A stretch of 64,000 nucleotides of DNA from Paragorgia papillata (GCA_035771165.1 JAWNZC010000106.1:2117501-2181500), one strand, 5' to 3'; numbered from the stretch's first letter, positions 9,708 through 21,256 are shown. The notes: generated from the letters alone by a model not told the origin. Numbers and translations: made by a program.

Positions 9708-11744
9708 TACATGAAAATATGTCTACCTACTTTTGTAGACTTTGGTCTTTGGCACGGAAATGAGGTAGGACTGAGAAATGTGCCTCGCATTGGTTTGAAT
9801 TACCCCTCCCCATTTCTGGGTGGATGACTGCTTCAGCATCTTCACCTCTGCGCTCACATTCAATTTGGTATGCTAGCTTGTGGAACGGGCACTTAATGAT
9901 GTTCTTGGTGATGTAGGCTTTCCCCTCACAGGTGTGATCTTCATCATCTTTACACTCCCCACAAGAACAGACAGTTTTGTCATGAAATCCACATTCTCCT
10001 GCTTCCCAGGTATGCACATTGATGCAATGGTAAGCACCAAGGGCCCTCATCCTCCTGGCATACTCTTCTGCAGTTTCACATTGCTGCAGACAACAGAAAT
10101 GGTTAATTCGGGCATTTTTTATGAACTGTTCCGAGAGGCAACCACATGTTTTGCTGTGACGTTTGCACCCACACTTTACTGTCGCAACATCTGGGAACTG
10201 TGCTTTCAGCCTTGAAATTTGTGTAGCAGAGAATTCTTTCTGCTTGGAGAGATCCTTCAAGTTATTCCCATAAGCTCTTCCAACATGACGCCCACACTTG
10301 TAGACCCGTCTGGGAACTTCACCAAACACATTCTCTACAGATTTCTGAGAGCTTGAATCAGCATCTTGCCAAACCACTTCGACTCCGCAACCCTCTTCCT
10401 TAGCTTGGTTATAACATTCATCTGCAAGGGCACCTTCGATTGATTTCGCTGTTCCCATATACAATTCATCAGTGTCATTACCTCGCATACTTTTGTGGCC
10501 AAACCATAGAATTCCTCCAGTCAAATAGTTCTTAATAATGAAAGAACCATTCTTGCTGAAGTGTCCCCTTGTCTGCCAAACTCCATCTGATGTAACAACC
10601 GCCCTTTCCCAGCTTCCTAAGGTCTCCTGTGCAATTTTCGTCATACTGTTTTTTTCTTCTTCGCACATTTCATTTAAAATGTCTGAGATGCAAGGACCTC
10701 AAAAAATCTGTTCTTTGACAGCACGGAAATGCCAAGAGATTCTTGAAGGGTTTTCTTAAATTTTGAAAAGCCATGACCAGTGACTACAAAAGCAACAGCT
10801 AGTGCCAGCCCAACAAAAGTGCGGCGAGAACCTTCCACAAGAGTTGACCCATCGAAGGTGACACTCCTCGATTTGCAGCCATTACACTGGAAGGTTATCT
10901 TGATTGTTCCTCCAAGACCCACCACGTCAATTTTTGTTGCAACCAAGATTCCTGAGAAAAGATAAAACCTAACTTCAGTGATAAGTTTATATTACACATG
11001 ATGCTAATTAGAGTTGTCTTAGAATTACCCACAAAACTAGCAACTTTTTATGGTAACCTAATTATATAACCCTCAGTTTCCTTTTTACAATCACTAGCTT
11101 TACACCATGAGGCTCTGTTTACATGAAATAATTGAGAACTCAAGAAAAATCTTCCACATTGTTTCTACATTCTTGTTGTGTTTACATATTTATTGTGTTT
11201 ACATCCCATTCTGTGTAGACAGCGAAAACGAAAGGTGAAAGCACAGTAGCCTAATAAGTAACCAGTAATATTATTGTTTTTACTTACCATTACAATCCAC
11301 GGTAGAACATTTCGAACATCTGTTTATATCATCTACAAAGGCGGTTATTTGACTTGATTCACATACACACAACTGGCGCTGCACAACCGGCTCCACTATT
11401 TCCACACTTTCGGACACCTCGTCCTCGCTGGAACACACGGAAATACTTTCTTCTTCAGAAGACTTCGAGGCGTCACTGATACATAGATCCATCTTTCTTT
11501 TTTTCAACGTTTCATTGACTTTATTCATGCTGTGGTAGCGAGTCTTTCCAGGCGAAATTACGATTTTTCTGGCTACATGTGACGGATAGACATGGTCTTC
11601 CGTTTCCCATTGTGCCGGCAAGACGAAATCCTGTCTTGATCCAACACCACAACCTCTTGCTTCAGCTCCTGATCTACCTCTCTCCGATAACAGCTTTTTC
11701 TTTTGTGATTTTGTTAGCTTCGTCTTCGCTTCGTTCGACGCCAT
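9181..11744 (-). pseudogene. Mutator-like transposase of a second lineage (MULE 2), three exons
   Basis: Exon 1 (11288-11744) starts MASNEAKTK and ends at TGTAATG|GTAAGT. Exon 2 (9731-10951) follows a ttttctcag acceptor and holds SDGVWQTRGHF (first Asp), VVWQDADSS (second Asp), CGRHVGRAY (C-x2-H), several Cys-rich blocks and NQCEAHFSVLPH with a likely catalytic Glu. Exon 3 (9181-9649) continues in phase across an 81-bp intron and ends in a zinc knuckle, CACGSSSHQ...HRLCPLNK. Splice phases match at both introns. Two lesions are visible: a one-base frameshift in a T run near 10672 and an in-frame TGA at 9391-9393. It differs clearly from MULE 1 and MULE 3 in sequence. The transposase call is strong; whether the lesions are real or assembly errors is open. 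Confidence 0.78.
9672..9699. repeat. (TA)n microsatellite inside the last MULE 2 intron
   Basis: This is a run of TA repeats within the 81-bp intron 9650-9730. Confidence 0.85.
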
Positions 11745-12581
11745 ATTAACTAATCTTGAAGGGTTATTGGAGCCCGCATTTCGCGTCGCCGGTCAGTGCA
11801 ACGGAAGTAAATTAGTCGGACACACCTTCAGTACTCTTCCACATTCGACAACGCCTAGCAACGACCCAAACAAAGCTCTAATCTAGTACAAAAACGCAAC
11901 TGTGGGTCCCTAGGGTAAGGAATATTTGTCCAAAATGGCGGACAATTGTGGACGACAACGAACAGTCGAATTTTAAAAGGAAATCAACCCGATTTTGCGC
12001 GTAATCTCAAAAAATAGAGGTTCTTCTTGAACTCTTTTGCATTTTTCTTTCTCAGTATGTAAGCAAAACTCTTCATATTTGGTGAAATTCATCAAACTAC
12101 CACAACGAACAAACGCCAGCTTGCGAACTTGTGTACGTTGTGTCTTCCTGATTTTATTCTTGGGTGTAGTGGCCTATTGCAAAAATTTGTCTAATGTTAA
12201 TATTTCAAATATTTCAGTTCGCAAGCTAGCGATTCTTTGTATTGATGTCATATTTACGAATCCACTTTCATTTTTGCAAAATAATAAATATATCTCTAAA
12301 TATATAACTTTTTCGCCATATTGAGCCCTCAGGGTAATGCTTATAGTCTAATTATAGGAAGGTGTCAGGTTACAATAATTACTGATTTTGAATGTTGGGT
12401 ACCTAAGATATCCACACAGAAAGTTTCAAATTGATATTGTACTTTCTTTTCGGGATATACGTCTCTAAACTTTGTTCAAAAATAAAAAATTAGCCAGGGC
12501 AACCACCTTAAAGCTTCAAAAGGTTATTTCTTAACCTTTTTAGGTTCTTTAAAAACAATTAAATGCTGACTCAGAGACAAC
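11745..12581. other. Upstream flank of MULE 2, no gene seen
   Basis: This stretch includes a GC-richer 5' region (11750-11950) with ggtccctagggtaagg, and a matching-looking ccctcagggtaatgc near 12327. These could be parts of a MULE terminal repeat, but I could not pair them convincingly with a left end. No coding frame is supported. Confidence 0.3.
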
Positions 12582-12704
12582 TCACTGCACAATGCTGTTA
12601 CCTGTATCAAATGTTTCATTTGTCCAGGACGGCTAAGAGATGTGCCATCTCACCTTAACATTTATTATGCAGAAATAAGTTATCTTATTTGCTTGATTTT
12701 AAAA
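12582..12704. repeat. Copy 1 of a 120-bp duplicated segment with a possible micro-exon
   Basis: It is nearly identical to 12931-13051. On the minus strand the shared core reads as a short open block (RDGTSLSRPGQM, then KHLIQ) ending at a GTAACA donor-like site in both copies. Confidence 0.55.
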
Positions 12705-12930
12705 CAAACACCACGCGTATACGTAATGTTGACATGAATCTGATCGGTTAGAACCAAAATATAATTTTGAATTACAATCATACCAAAAGTGTCTGATAGT
12801 AGTAAAAATTAAATGCTGCCTTTGATCTGAGTTGTGCATGGTAAAATGTATGCACATTAGATATATTTAAATTTCTTAAATAAATCATCTCTTTTGATAG
12901 TTGCACAATAACAAACAACTAAGGACACAA

Positions 12931-13051
12931 ATCACTGCACAATGCTGTTACCTGTATCAAATGTGTCATTTGTCCAGGGTGGCTAAGAGATGTGCCATCT
13001 CGCCTTAACATTGATTATGCAGAAATAAGTTATCTTATTTGCTTGATTTTA
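12931..13051. repeat. Copy 2 of the 120-bp duplicated segment
   Basis: It is the direct repeat of 12582-12704, about 350 bp downstream, with a few substitutions. The minus-strand block reads RDGTSLSHPGQM then THLIQ. Confidence 0.55.
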
Positions 13052-13440
13052 CGTTAAAAGTTTCTTTATAACATTATAATATAAACTATATTATATAAGT
13101 AACGAAAAGAATAACTAACCTTATTCCTGACTAGCCAAAAGAGAATAGGTAAAAATTGGCTTCTACTTCACTCGAGCCTCGACTTCAAACACGTTGCGGC
13201 TTTGATGAAGGGGTTGAACACCCCGCGTAATTTATACAATGGCGACTTGTTTTCAAAACGAACGCATGGGAAAAAACCCGAATTATTTTTATATCAAATG
13301 CGCAAAGGTTCTCACTTGCTTCCTATTAGCGTCAGTACGGCTTCTTGAATTTTAAAGGCTTCCCGAAAATTTCTTAAATGCAGTAATATGATAGACAACA
13401 GTAACAATTACACGTGGCGACGAAACTATAAACAACTTGC

Positions 13441-13585
13441 CGCGACCACATCATCGTCTCTTCCTTCGGCATGACTCGGATTTTTGAGCACAGTAGTTTT
13501 CACGACGACGCTGTTAACTGCACGTTTCAGCAGCAGACGGTGGCCAGACTTTGGAAAGACCGTAACAAACTCGGTTTGGTGCAGA
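13441..13585 (-). pseudogene. Exon-like block sharing VTVFPKSG with 19523-19687
   Basis: The minus strand encodes FVTVFPKSGHRLLLKRAVNS and continues into an acidic stretch (GRDDDVVAAS), ending at GTCGCG|GCAAGT. The plus-strand block at 19.5 kb has the same start and the same boundary but with a GTAAGT donor. The function is unknown. In this copy the donor is GC rather than GT. Confidence 0.35.
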
Positions 13586-13858
13586 TACGCGTGCAGATAT
13601 AAAATCACAGAGAAAAAAGCGCAGTCACCTTCACACGACCAACAGCAGTGTAAAAAGAGAATAAACGGTTTCCACGCTGACCTGACACGCGCTAATGTCA
13701 GGGTCAAGCTCGAATTCGAGATCATCATTGGTTATCGCTGGCCACATGATCATGATGTCATAAATTTGAATGCAACGCGTCATGACGCGTAACCTGCTTG
13801 CAGCCCAAAAATAGAAATAGCAATAAAAACGCGGCATGTGATTGAAATCCGCCTTTTT

Positions 13859-14600
13859 TACCAGGAAATTCTGAAAGAGACGTTTCTTTAACGCTTTCCT
13901 GACTGATCATAAGTGTTCAGAACCTGTGACTTGATGCATGACATTCCTCTTTTGCCTTATTTTTAATTCGGTTTTGGTGCCTTTTTAAATAAACAGTAAA
14001 TGTTTTCTTCTTATCCATACCTCTAGTGTTGTCTTTTCCTCTCAAAACAGCTATAGCTACTTCCACCTTTTCATCTATACCAGCATAAGAAAGAACAAAT
14101 TATAAAATTACCTTAATTAAAAACATTACTTTATAGTGAAAACCATCTTTCTGTATTTTTAATGGCAATATTCTATACCATATCATCAAGAACACAAAAT
14201 TACACAATGGTAATAGCAAGGTTAATGCATCACTGGCTGTTTTAAGGGACAGTCTTATTGTTTACATCCGCTAAAACAGTCAGATGGTGATTGCTAACCT
14301 TGTTATTACCATTTTGGATATTCATGACAACAAGTTGACTTTTATAGACATTTCCAGAATTTGCTTTAATGCCCACAGAACAATAGATCCAAATAGAGGG
14401 TGACAATGAGATTGTAATACATTCACTGTTTTCTTCCATGGCCAACCTCGATTTCAAGTGGTTGTTCGTGCCCATTGAAGCATATTCGGCCAACATTATT
14501 ACCGTACCTGTAGTACATTCAGTGTCCATGTCTGATTCATGATCATCAGCTTCTAAGAGGTTCAGGTAGTTGTCTATAACTTTCTTTTTGCTGCTATGTG
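13859..14600. other. Mostly anonymous sequence
   Basis: A minus-strand segment at about 13930-14065 is open over roughly 40 codons (DKKKTFTVYLKRHQNRIKN) and might be a decayed exon, but nothing identifies it. The rest shows no supported feature. Confidence 0.2.
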
Positions 14601-14604
14601 TCAG

Positions 14605-15050
14605 AAAGCTGGTTGAAAAGATATGGAGCGCTCCTTAGACCGAAAGGTAATACTTTGTCATAGTAATATTTACCGTTCCAAAACATGTCGAGAAGTTCAT
14701 AATCGTCTGGGTGAACTGAAATGAGCCGGAAGGCGGATTCAATGTCAGTCTTAGCCAGCAAACAACCCTGTCGGAAACGTTTTATGCCTTCAAGAGTTAA
14801 TGCTTGTCGTGCCCGACTTTGGAAATGAAAGATGAAATATCGTGCGGAACTTAGCTGAATTCTTTTTTGGTACTAAACCAATTGGGGAGACTTGAAAATT
14901 AGCAAACGGTGGCGTATCGAATGGACCAACCGCGCGGCCAAGAGAGATCTCTTTTTGCAAATTTGAAGTGACAATGTTTGGATGGGTAAAGGCGGTAGGC
15001 AAATTTTTTGAAAATCTAGGGGTTCGCTGTCCATCAAATCCTATTCAGGC
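14605..15050 (-). pseudogene. Reverse transcriptase fragment, DIRS-like
   Basis: Two blocks in different frames read like consecutive reverse-transcriptase segments. The first is GPFDTPPFANFQVSPIGLVP followed by KFRTIFHLSFPKSG (14790-15002). The second is AKTDIESAFRLISVHPDDYE followed by YYYDKVLPFGLRSAPYLFNQ (about 14605-14785). A short deletion and frameshift separates them near 14788. The style resembles tyrosine-recombinase (DIRS/Ngaro) retroelements. No other domains or ends are seen, so this is a small scrap. Confidence 0.7.
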
Positions 15051-15908
15051 CCCATATCTTAAATTGTCACACAATTGTGAAAGAACTGTGGGTCCGGGTG
15101 CCCAGCTAATGTGTCTTCTAGTTTAGTAGTAACTACAATAGGTGTTGGTATCAATTTTTTACGTACATTATTAGCTCATTGCTTCTTAAGTCTATATCTC
15201 TTTCTGTGCTTAACAGCGGTAGTCACATGTACGCATTGCGTACCTATTTTTTATATATACTTCTATATGGTTTCATTTAGTGATTCAAAATACTGTGTTC
15301 ACAAGTTTATGTATGTTTTTCCTACCGTTTTAAACTGTTTTGTTTATAAATATCGCTCGTAAATTTTGCTTTGTCACAGTTTTCCCAGCGTTTCTTTTAA
15401 AATTCGCTGTTTACACACGAAGTTGTCAAAACCATTTTGATAATAAAACTCATTTGCATCCCCATAGCTCTCTGTTGAATATATTTTTTCTGTATAGCAA
15501 GCAAAATAGTTTTTTCCAAAAAATATTTCCAACAAATAACTTTTTGGACCACGGTCCAAGATATCGTAAAAAAAACTGCCCGCTCACGTAGCCAATCAAA
15601 TTGCAGGAAAGCCTAGGATTCCGCCCGCTCACGACTAATAAAAATATAAAAACAGTTATTTAAAAATATTTAAGGTAACTAACAGTCTGCACTTGGTTCC
15701 ACAACTTTGTTGGTTATATACATTTTTATATATTGCTAGTATTGCACGCTCTTTTTACAAAATATATACTTAATTTTTCGTTATACAGTATGGGAGATTT
15801 TTTTAGTGTTCCATCACCCCCCACAACAAAATCTATGGCAGCTGACTTGCTGAGAAATGGCCTTACTTTAACAGGGAAGTCAATCGCGATTCCCTCTCCG
15901 TGTTCATT

Positions 15909-15921
15909 GGGGGTCCAACAG
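15909..15921. repeat. Left TIR of MULE 3
   Basis: gggggtccaacag is an exact inverted match to 18700-18712. Confidence 0.75.
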
Positions 15922-16496
15922 GAAAAATTTTTTTTTTCTATCTATTAACAGTATGACACTCTATTCATAGTATGTTGTTTGGTAAGGTCTCCTGACAAAA
16001 AAAATATATTTGGCGAAGACACTGTTGCCATGGTTACCAAGATACCATCCCCCCTATGGTGAAATACGGGTAATTTTGTAAGCATGATTACTGGAGAAGT
16101 TTTCATGATAAAGACTTGGAATAACTTTTATTTGTTTACTACCAAGATTAGCTAGGAGGTGAACCAGGCTTATTGACAGAAATTGCATAATACACATTTT
16201 GAGGTGGAAATACTAGAAATCTACCCGTACAAATGAACCAACCGAGCCACAACTTGGTAATTGTTGATCATAGAGTAATTTTTTAGGTTCACCTCCTAGA
16301 GCAAGGTATGCTGACTTCACTGTGAAAATTTCATCAAGATAGCTTGAATGGTTCTCAAGATATCCTGCGTACAATTATAAAAATATAGCGTTTTCGTATA
16401 TCTGAGAAAAACACATTTTAAGTTAAATATTAAGTTTATCAACAAGATAATACCTGTAAAGTGCTTACTTATGCCAAAGTTACCAATAGTTCTTAT

Positions 16497-18247
16497 TTAA
16501 AAAGCCCCAGCCTCATATGTATTGCCCTCCTTCTCCTTAGTTTTGTCCTCTTTTTTCTTTTTCTGGCCACGCAATACCTTTCTTTGTTTCTTCACCGCCG
16601 CTTTCATCCTATGGTCAGCTTTAGCGACTCGCTGTTCATCGGCCTTTCTGGTTCCTTCTTGAAAGTAATAACCTGGCTCCAAGCCCAATTCATTCATCTT
16701 TGCAGCTGTTCCAGAACCCATGTTGAAGTGAGCCACTGCATCATAGACTCCAAACTCCAGAACATCAGAACCAACAAAAGTAACTTTCGGCAACTTGTTC
16801 CAGATCATAGCATTTATAGACTCGTTTTGGTTTTGCGTTTTGCAATCCAGGCATCTTTTCAATAAGTCATCAGTGCTCAGCCTTGCATAAATGGGTTTTA
16901 TCAGAGCAACGATATTGTCTGGAAGACCAGGTCCTGGCTTGTACAAGTCTGTGTTGTTAGCTTTGTCCCGCTTGAAGGAACACCAGCTGTCTGGTCCATC
17001 TGGACGATGATTATGCAGGTTTCTCTTCTTCGAGGAAATACAATGAAAAAAGCTCGCATGTATAGCTGACCTCATCCCTGACAAATCCCCAGAATTGCTT
17101 CTTATGGCAATGCCATAATAATTCTGGAGTTTATCAATCAGGGAGTCAGTCAGCTTACCCTTCCCACCAATTCCTTTGTTGTCTTTCTTCAACTTCCTTA
17201 GCGCAGTGCCCACACGCTTTTGCACATGGCCAACACACTCCTTCTTCTCAACATGAATGTTCTCGTAGCAGTCCTGAACCTCTTGGTAGGCCTTGCTGTC
17301 ACCATCGCCAAAATATTCCGTATATTGCAGTTTCCTGGTTTGTTCACTCCTTTTAAAGATTCTCTTCACTCCCTCCACCTCCATCGATGGTGCTGATCCT
17401 TGGTAGTTAGCCTTGCACTTGTGCCTCTCTTGCAGGTCAGCCTTCTTGGCAGCATCCTCTTCCCTTTCTATTTTCTGGCATCCATGGCACACCTTGGTTA
17501 AAATTTCCACGTCCAAGCACTTCCCACTGTCTATCGACAACGTTGTGACGCAACCATTCAAGGAGGCATGACCACGTCGCTGCCAGGTTCCATCGCACGA
17601 CACAGCACACTGGGTAATTGGCTCTGAACTATTCTTATGAAGCTCAGCTGCAGCATCATGCATTGACTTTGTGGCCACAGACTTTGCTGCTTTTGCTAAG
17701 GCAATGTTATTGTCTCTGTAGGCCGTGTACCCCAGTGGTGCTGGCATATTCATGTGGGCACAAAAACGTTTGATGGAAGCATGACCTTGTCCAATGCTCC
17801 TCATGGCATACACTAACCTTCTATTGACATCAAAACCATGCTGGATTTTCTTTGATGTATAAAAGGTATAAACCCAGCCACATTCTTCACACCGTACGCG
17901 AAGATGGGAGGCACTTCCTTTTCTTTCAGTGGGCTTGTCTTCCAACACAAGGCAAGAATTAAAACCACCACATTCCTTGCAAACCATCTGTTGAAAAAGT
18001 TCGCCGAGGATTTCCACATCAATAAAACAGTACCCGGTTAATTTACTTGACTGACCTTCAGCACAGCCTTCAGCTACTGTCGAACTTCGTTTGCCAATTT
18101 TCTGGCGGAGGCAGACAAGTTGTCGCTCGGCGTTGATGGCTCGCCATCAGTTTTGTCCTCGTCTGAAACACGATTCTTCTTGGCATCTTTCACGAACTGA
18201 TTGCTGTGAAATTTGCGTTTCCTCGGTCTTGTACTTTCTCTTGGCAT
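16497..18247 (-). pseudogene. Mutator-like transposase (MULE 3), one frameshift from open
   Basis: ATG at 18247 opens with MPRESTRPRKRKFHSNQF, similar in style to the MULE 1 start. A one-base loss in an A run near 18105 shifts the frame, after which about 500 codons are open to TAA at 16497. In the long frame, counting from its first codon at 18017, a zinc-finger-like Cys pair (CKECGG ... CEECGW) comes first. Then come D142 in CDGTWQRRGH, D238 in FGDGDSKAY, the C-x2-H motif CVGHVQKR (261-264), and E399 in NQNESINAM, followed by a Lys-rich tail. All motifs expected of a Mutator-type DDE enzyme are present. This is the best-preserved MULE of the three and a template for reading MULE 1. The single homopolymer frameshift might be a sequence error. 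Confidence 0.85.
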
Positions 18248-18699
18248 CGTAAATAAAGATTATTTGCGAAGAAGTTAACAAATAAACAGGAATACGGTTG
18301 ATAAATCACAAAAGAATTCGGAATATATAGCTTTGAATTTGGTAAATTGTGTTCGCCAACGAAAACATTTACATGCATGAAACGCCCACAGTTTTTGAAA
18401 GAAGTGGCCAGCAGCATCTCACAAGTGAGGTGGAATACTCCATGTTAGATCAACCAAGTTGCTTCAACATGCTGCCATGAAAACATTTTTTTAATGCAGA
18501 TTTCTAACCGAAAACAACCGTTGCTAAGGGCGTTGTTAGGGCAAGAAAACACCGTATACTCAGGAATTTCCCTTATTTCCCGGATTTAAAGCTAGTTTTT
18601 TGCAGTAAAGCTACAGAGGTGATGCAGGAGGGTTCAAAGTATATAATTTTTGCTATTTTGAAAAAAAATAGAAAATTCAAATTTTTCACCAAAGTTTTA

Positions 18700-18712
18700 C
18701 TGTTGGACCCCC
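18700..18712. repeat. Right TIR of MULE 3
   Basis: ctgttggaccccc is the exact inverted partner of the left end. Confidence 0.75.
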
Positions 18713-19522
18713 TTATTAAGAAGTAATACCAATGCCTAGGCAAGCTAGCAAACCTGTCGAACTCGTCTTTCTCAAGAAGAAAGGCTCCCCTTTCATTCGC
18801 TGCTCTGCCTCTGTCCTGCGTAAGGAATCGCCACACGTCAAGATGAAAAGGAACATAAACATGGACATCAACTCCAGAAGATTTAAGGCCTTGAAGAATA
18901 CTTGATTGAGAAGATAAACAGCATTCGTCAATTCTTTCAATCCCTGGCTGTGGATGATCGTAGCTCCTGTATTAACACAACACAGTATTTCAGGAAATCA
19001 ACATCTATAGTTTTTACAGCTAATACTCCAAAAATAATACATATAAAATATCATTTAACATTCAACTTACCTCCGCAAAACCTCATTTAGGGTTTTCTCT
19101 GGTTCCCAAGTAGATTGCCAGGTTGGATAACCGATCCATTTTACTAAATATTCTCTCTAAGATAAGAGTAAAATTATCCAGAATAGAGATTTTGTACTTG
19201 ATTGGTAATGTTTGTCAAACGGGATTTAACAAATAACTGAAATATGGACAAGCCAAAATTACAAGTACAGTTTCACGTCCATTTCTCCTTTCGATAAGTC
19301 TTTCCGCTTCAAAAAACTTTCCTTTTGCTTTTCTTGGTTTTCTCTTCTTTTCCGAATGGATATTGCACAAATTGTGCAAAGCAACATAAGAAATGGCTGG
19401 CTTTGCACCCCTTGTTCCTCTGCCGGCCATTACAGTACTTCTGGGTATTACTGCTGACTGTTAATGGCGGGCGCTACGTTTATGGGTATTGCTGCTGGCC
19501 GCTAACAGCGGGCGCCGCGGTT

Positions 19523-19687
19523 ATGATTTCTGGCTATGTAACAGTCTTCCCAAAGTCTGGCTACGGTCTGCTGCTGAAACGTGCATTCAATAGTATTGTG
19601 ATTAAAACCTTTGTGCCTGAAGGAGACGCCAGCGTGCTTGAAGCTTCGCCGAGTCCTGCTGAAGAAAGAGACGAAGTGATCGGGGCG
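19523..19687 (+). CDS. Possible first coding exon, paralogue of 13441-13585
   Basis: ATG opens 55 codons beginning MISGYVTVFPKSGYGLLLKR and ending EERDEVIGA at a textbook GTAAGT donor, in phase 0. The same protein start occurs on the other strand at 13.4 kb. I do not recognise it, and no downstream exon was identified in the window. Confidence 0.35.
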
Positions 19688-19720
19688 GTAAGTTGCCAGT
19701 TTTGTTACCTCGTGTTTTAA

Positions 19721-20215
19721 TATGACTGTTCACGGTTGCCGTCTATCTTAGTGCTGCGTTTGGATACCAGCCCTGTACGTTTAGCGTTAAAGAAGCCCTA
19801 CACGCATAAACCAAACAATAGTAAAATCATAAGCGAGACAAAGGTTTGATATGTGATCAAACACTTGGATATAGAATTAAGCCAACTTTTACCTCAAAGT
19901 TCTATCCAAGACATTGGTGTATACTGACAGTTTATTTGATAAAAGAAGAAGAGCTTTGAAACAGGACACAGTTGAAGGCCAAACATTATAAGAGAACTTT
20001 ATAAGCTGAATATTTTTAGTACGGCTAAGTACGAGGTTGGCTTTCAGGCTTTGAGACAATTTGTTTCCGATCAAGTATATTAAAGATTTATGTATATATA
20101 AGATAAACAACGTCACAGTTTTTAAACTACTTCTTACCTTGTATAAACTAGTCAATGACAGAAACCGTTCCAAGAAGAAAAGATTTGCAAAGTAATAATT
20201 AATACTTTTCAAAAA
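19721..20215. other. No feature seen
   Basis: AT-rich sequence without a supported coding frame, repeat or RNA. Confidence 0.3.
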
Positions 20216-20467
20216 TCAAAACAGCCATCGAGATGCTGTCGCGTTGAGAGAGCAACCAAAATGCAGGCGAGATTCCCCACGAAAATAACTCGAGTACTTC
20301 TCGAATACCTGGCGATCAATGGCGATCTTCTCGACCATATGGCGATCGTGAACGATCGTGTCGAATATGTGGCGATAGCTCTTGAGTATGACGTAAGTGC
20401 GGTCCAAGACACTCAAGCAAGATTTCGCCGACATAATGGCTACAAAAATCATACCACGAGAAGATAG
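20216..20467. repeat. TGGCGATC-rich repeat
   Basis: Repeated tggcgatc and gcgatc words are packed between 20305 and 20380, a pattern that recurs in the insert at 45006-45297. It is probably a non-autonomous element. The overlapping open frames follow from the repeat structure. Confidence 0.4.
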
Positions 20468-21005
20468 AAAAGCTGAAACCTTTTGACACTAAACTGTCTT
20501 TCTTCTGTTATCCAACCGCTATACTCAACAAAACCGCTGCAGGTCTTTACCTTTTAATCAAATATTTTCCACATGCCAACGTTATTGTCTCATGTCCTTG
20601 AAACTTGAAATTACAAATGGCTTACTACAAGCATTTTCGTCTTCAAACTCGAGGACCACACTTTCAATTTTCATGCAGTCAGCCAAATATTGAAAGCGAC
20701 TTTCCAAGCGAACAGCTAAAAACGAGCAAGCGATGAAGAAGAACGACGAAGAATCTTTATCAACTAAACTTTAAGAACACTTGGACTGCATTTTGATTTC
20801 CCTTCGTAACTAGATCTTGAAGTTTTGAATGTTTTTTTTATCACAAAAAAAGGTTCCAAGCTTCCATGTCAGACTGCATGTCGGCAGTTGTTTACTCTCG
20901 AACGATAAACTTTGAACTTTTGAATATCACGCGAACGTCATCTCGATTACGCAACTTAATTCAATTATGTTAATTTATCTGATTATGTAACAAAAAAATA
21001 AATAA

Positions 21006-21112
21006 GTTATTTACCGTTTTGGTCGGTCCGTACAGAAAAATATTTGCCCTCGGTCTTTTTTAAGACCTCGGGAAAATGTTTTTCTATACGGACCTCCCTG
21101 CCGGTAAATAAC
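21006..21112. repeat. Foldback inverted repeat
   Basis: gttatttaccg (21006-21016) pairs with cggtaaataac (21102-21112), and the inner parts (ggtccgtacagaaaaat, then ttttctatacggacc) also pair, giving a long imperfect hairpin. Confidence 0.6.
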
Positions 21113-21256
21113 ATATATATATATTATATTTTTAAACTTATTAAAAACGTGTGGGGAACACAGTGGGAATATTATTTCTCACTGTTTCTCACAAGTTTCT
21201 AATAAGTTTAAGAATGTAGTAATACCAACTTTGCTATACTACCTACTATCCGTGCT

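Larger units (their letters stand above)
15909..18712 (-). mobile_element. MULE 3: Mutator-like transposon with clear terminal inverted repeats
   Basis: Terminal inverted repeats gggggtccaacag (15909-15921) and ctgttggaccccc (18700-18712) bound a 2804-bp element that holds one transposase gene. I did not find a convincing target-site duplication: the flanks read gttcatt and ttattaa. The insertion lies in exon 3 of the chromodomain gene. Confidence 0.75.
15776..19430 (-). pseudogene. Chromodomain gene interrupted by MULE 3
   Basis: Exon 1 (19269-19430) starts MAGRGTRGAK and ends in the first half of a chromodomain, KFFEAERLIERRNGRE, at a GT donor. Exon 2 (19071-19156) supplies the rest, YLVKWIGYPTWQSTWEP, between a cttatcttag acceptor and a GTAAG donor. 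Exon 3 starts at 18966 in the correct phase (YDHPQPGIERIDECC ... WRFLTQDRGRAANERG) and stays open until 18713, where MULE 3 begins. Open coding continues on the far side (15776-15908: NEHGEGIAIDFPVKV). Chromodomains read methylated histone tails; the second part is not recognised. The gene could be a cellular gene or part of an older mobile element. Phases match across both introns. The transposon inside exon 3 should abolish the full product. Confidence 0.6.

Noticed and set aside
9597..9827. Plus-strand frame with repeated Tyr-Ile
   Set aside because: Created by the TA repeat in the MULE 2 intron, antisense to the transposase.
16461..16865. 134-codon plus-strand open frame
   Set aside because: Antisense to the MULE 3 transposase C-terminus; hydrophobic Leu/Phe runs come from reading Lys-rich codons backwards.
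15909..18720. Target-site duplication for MULE 3
   Set aside because: Flanks gttcatt and ttattaa do not match well enough over 8-10 bp.
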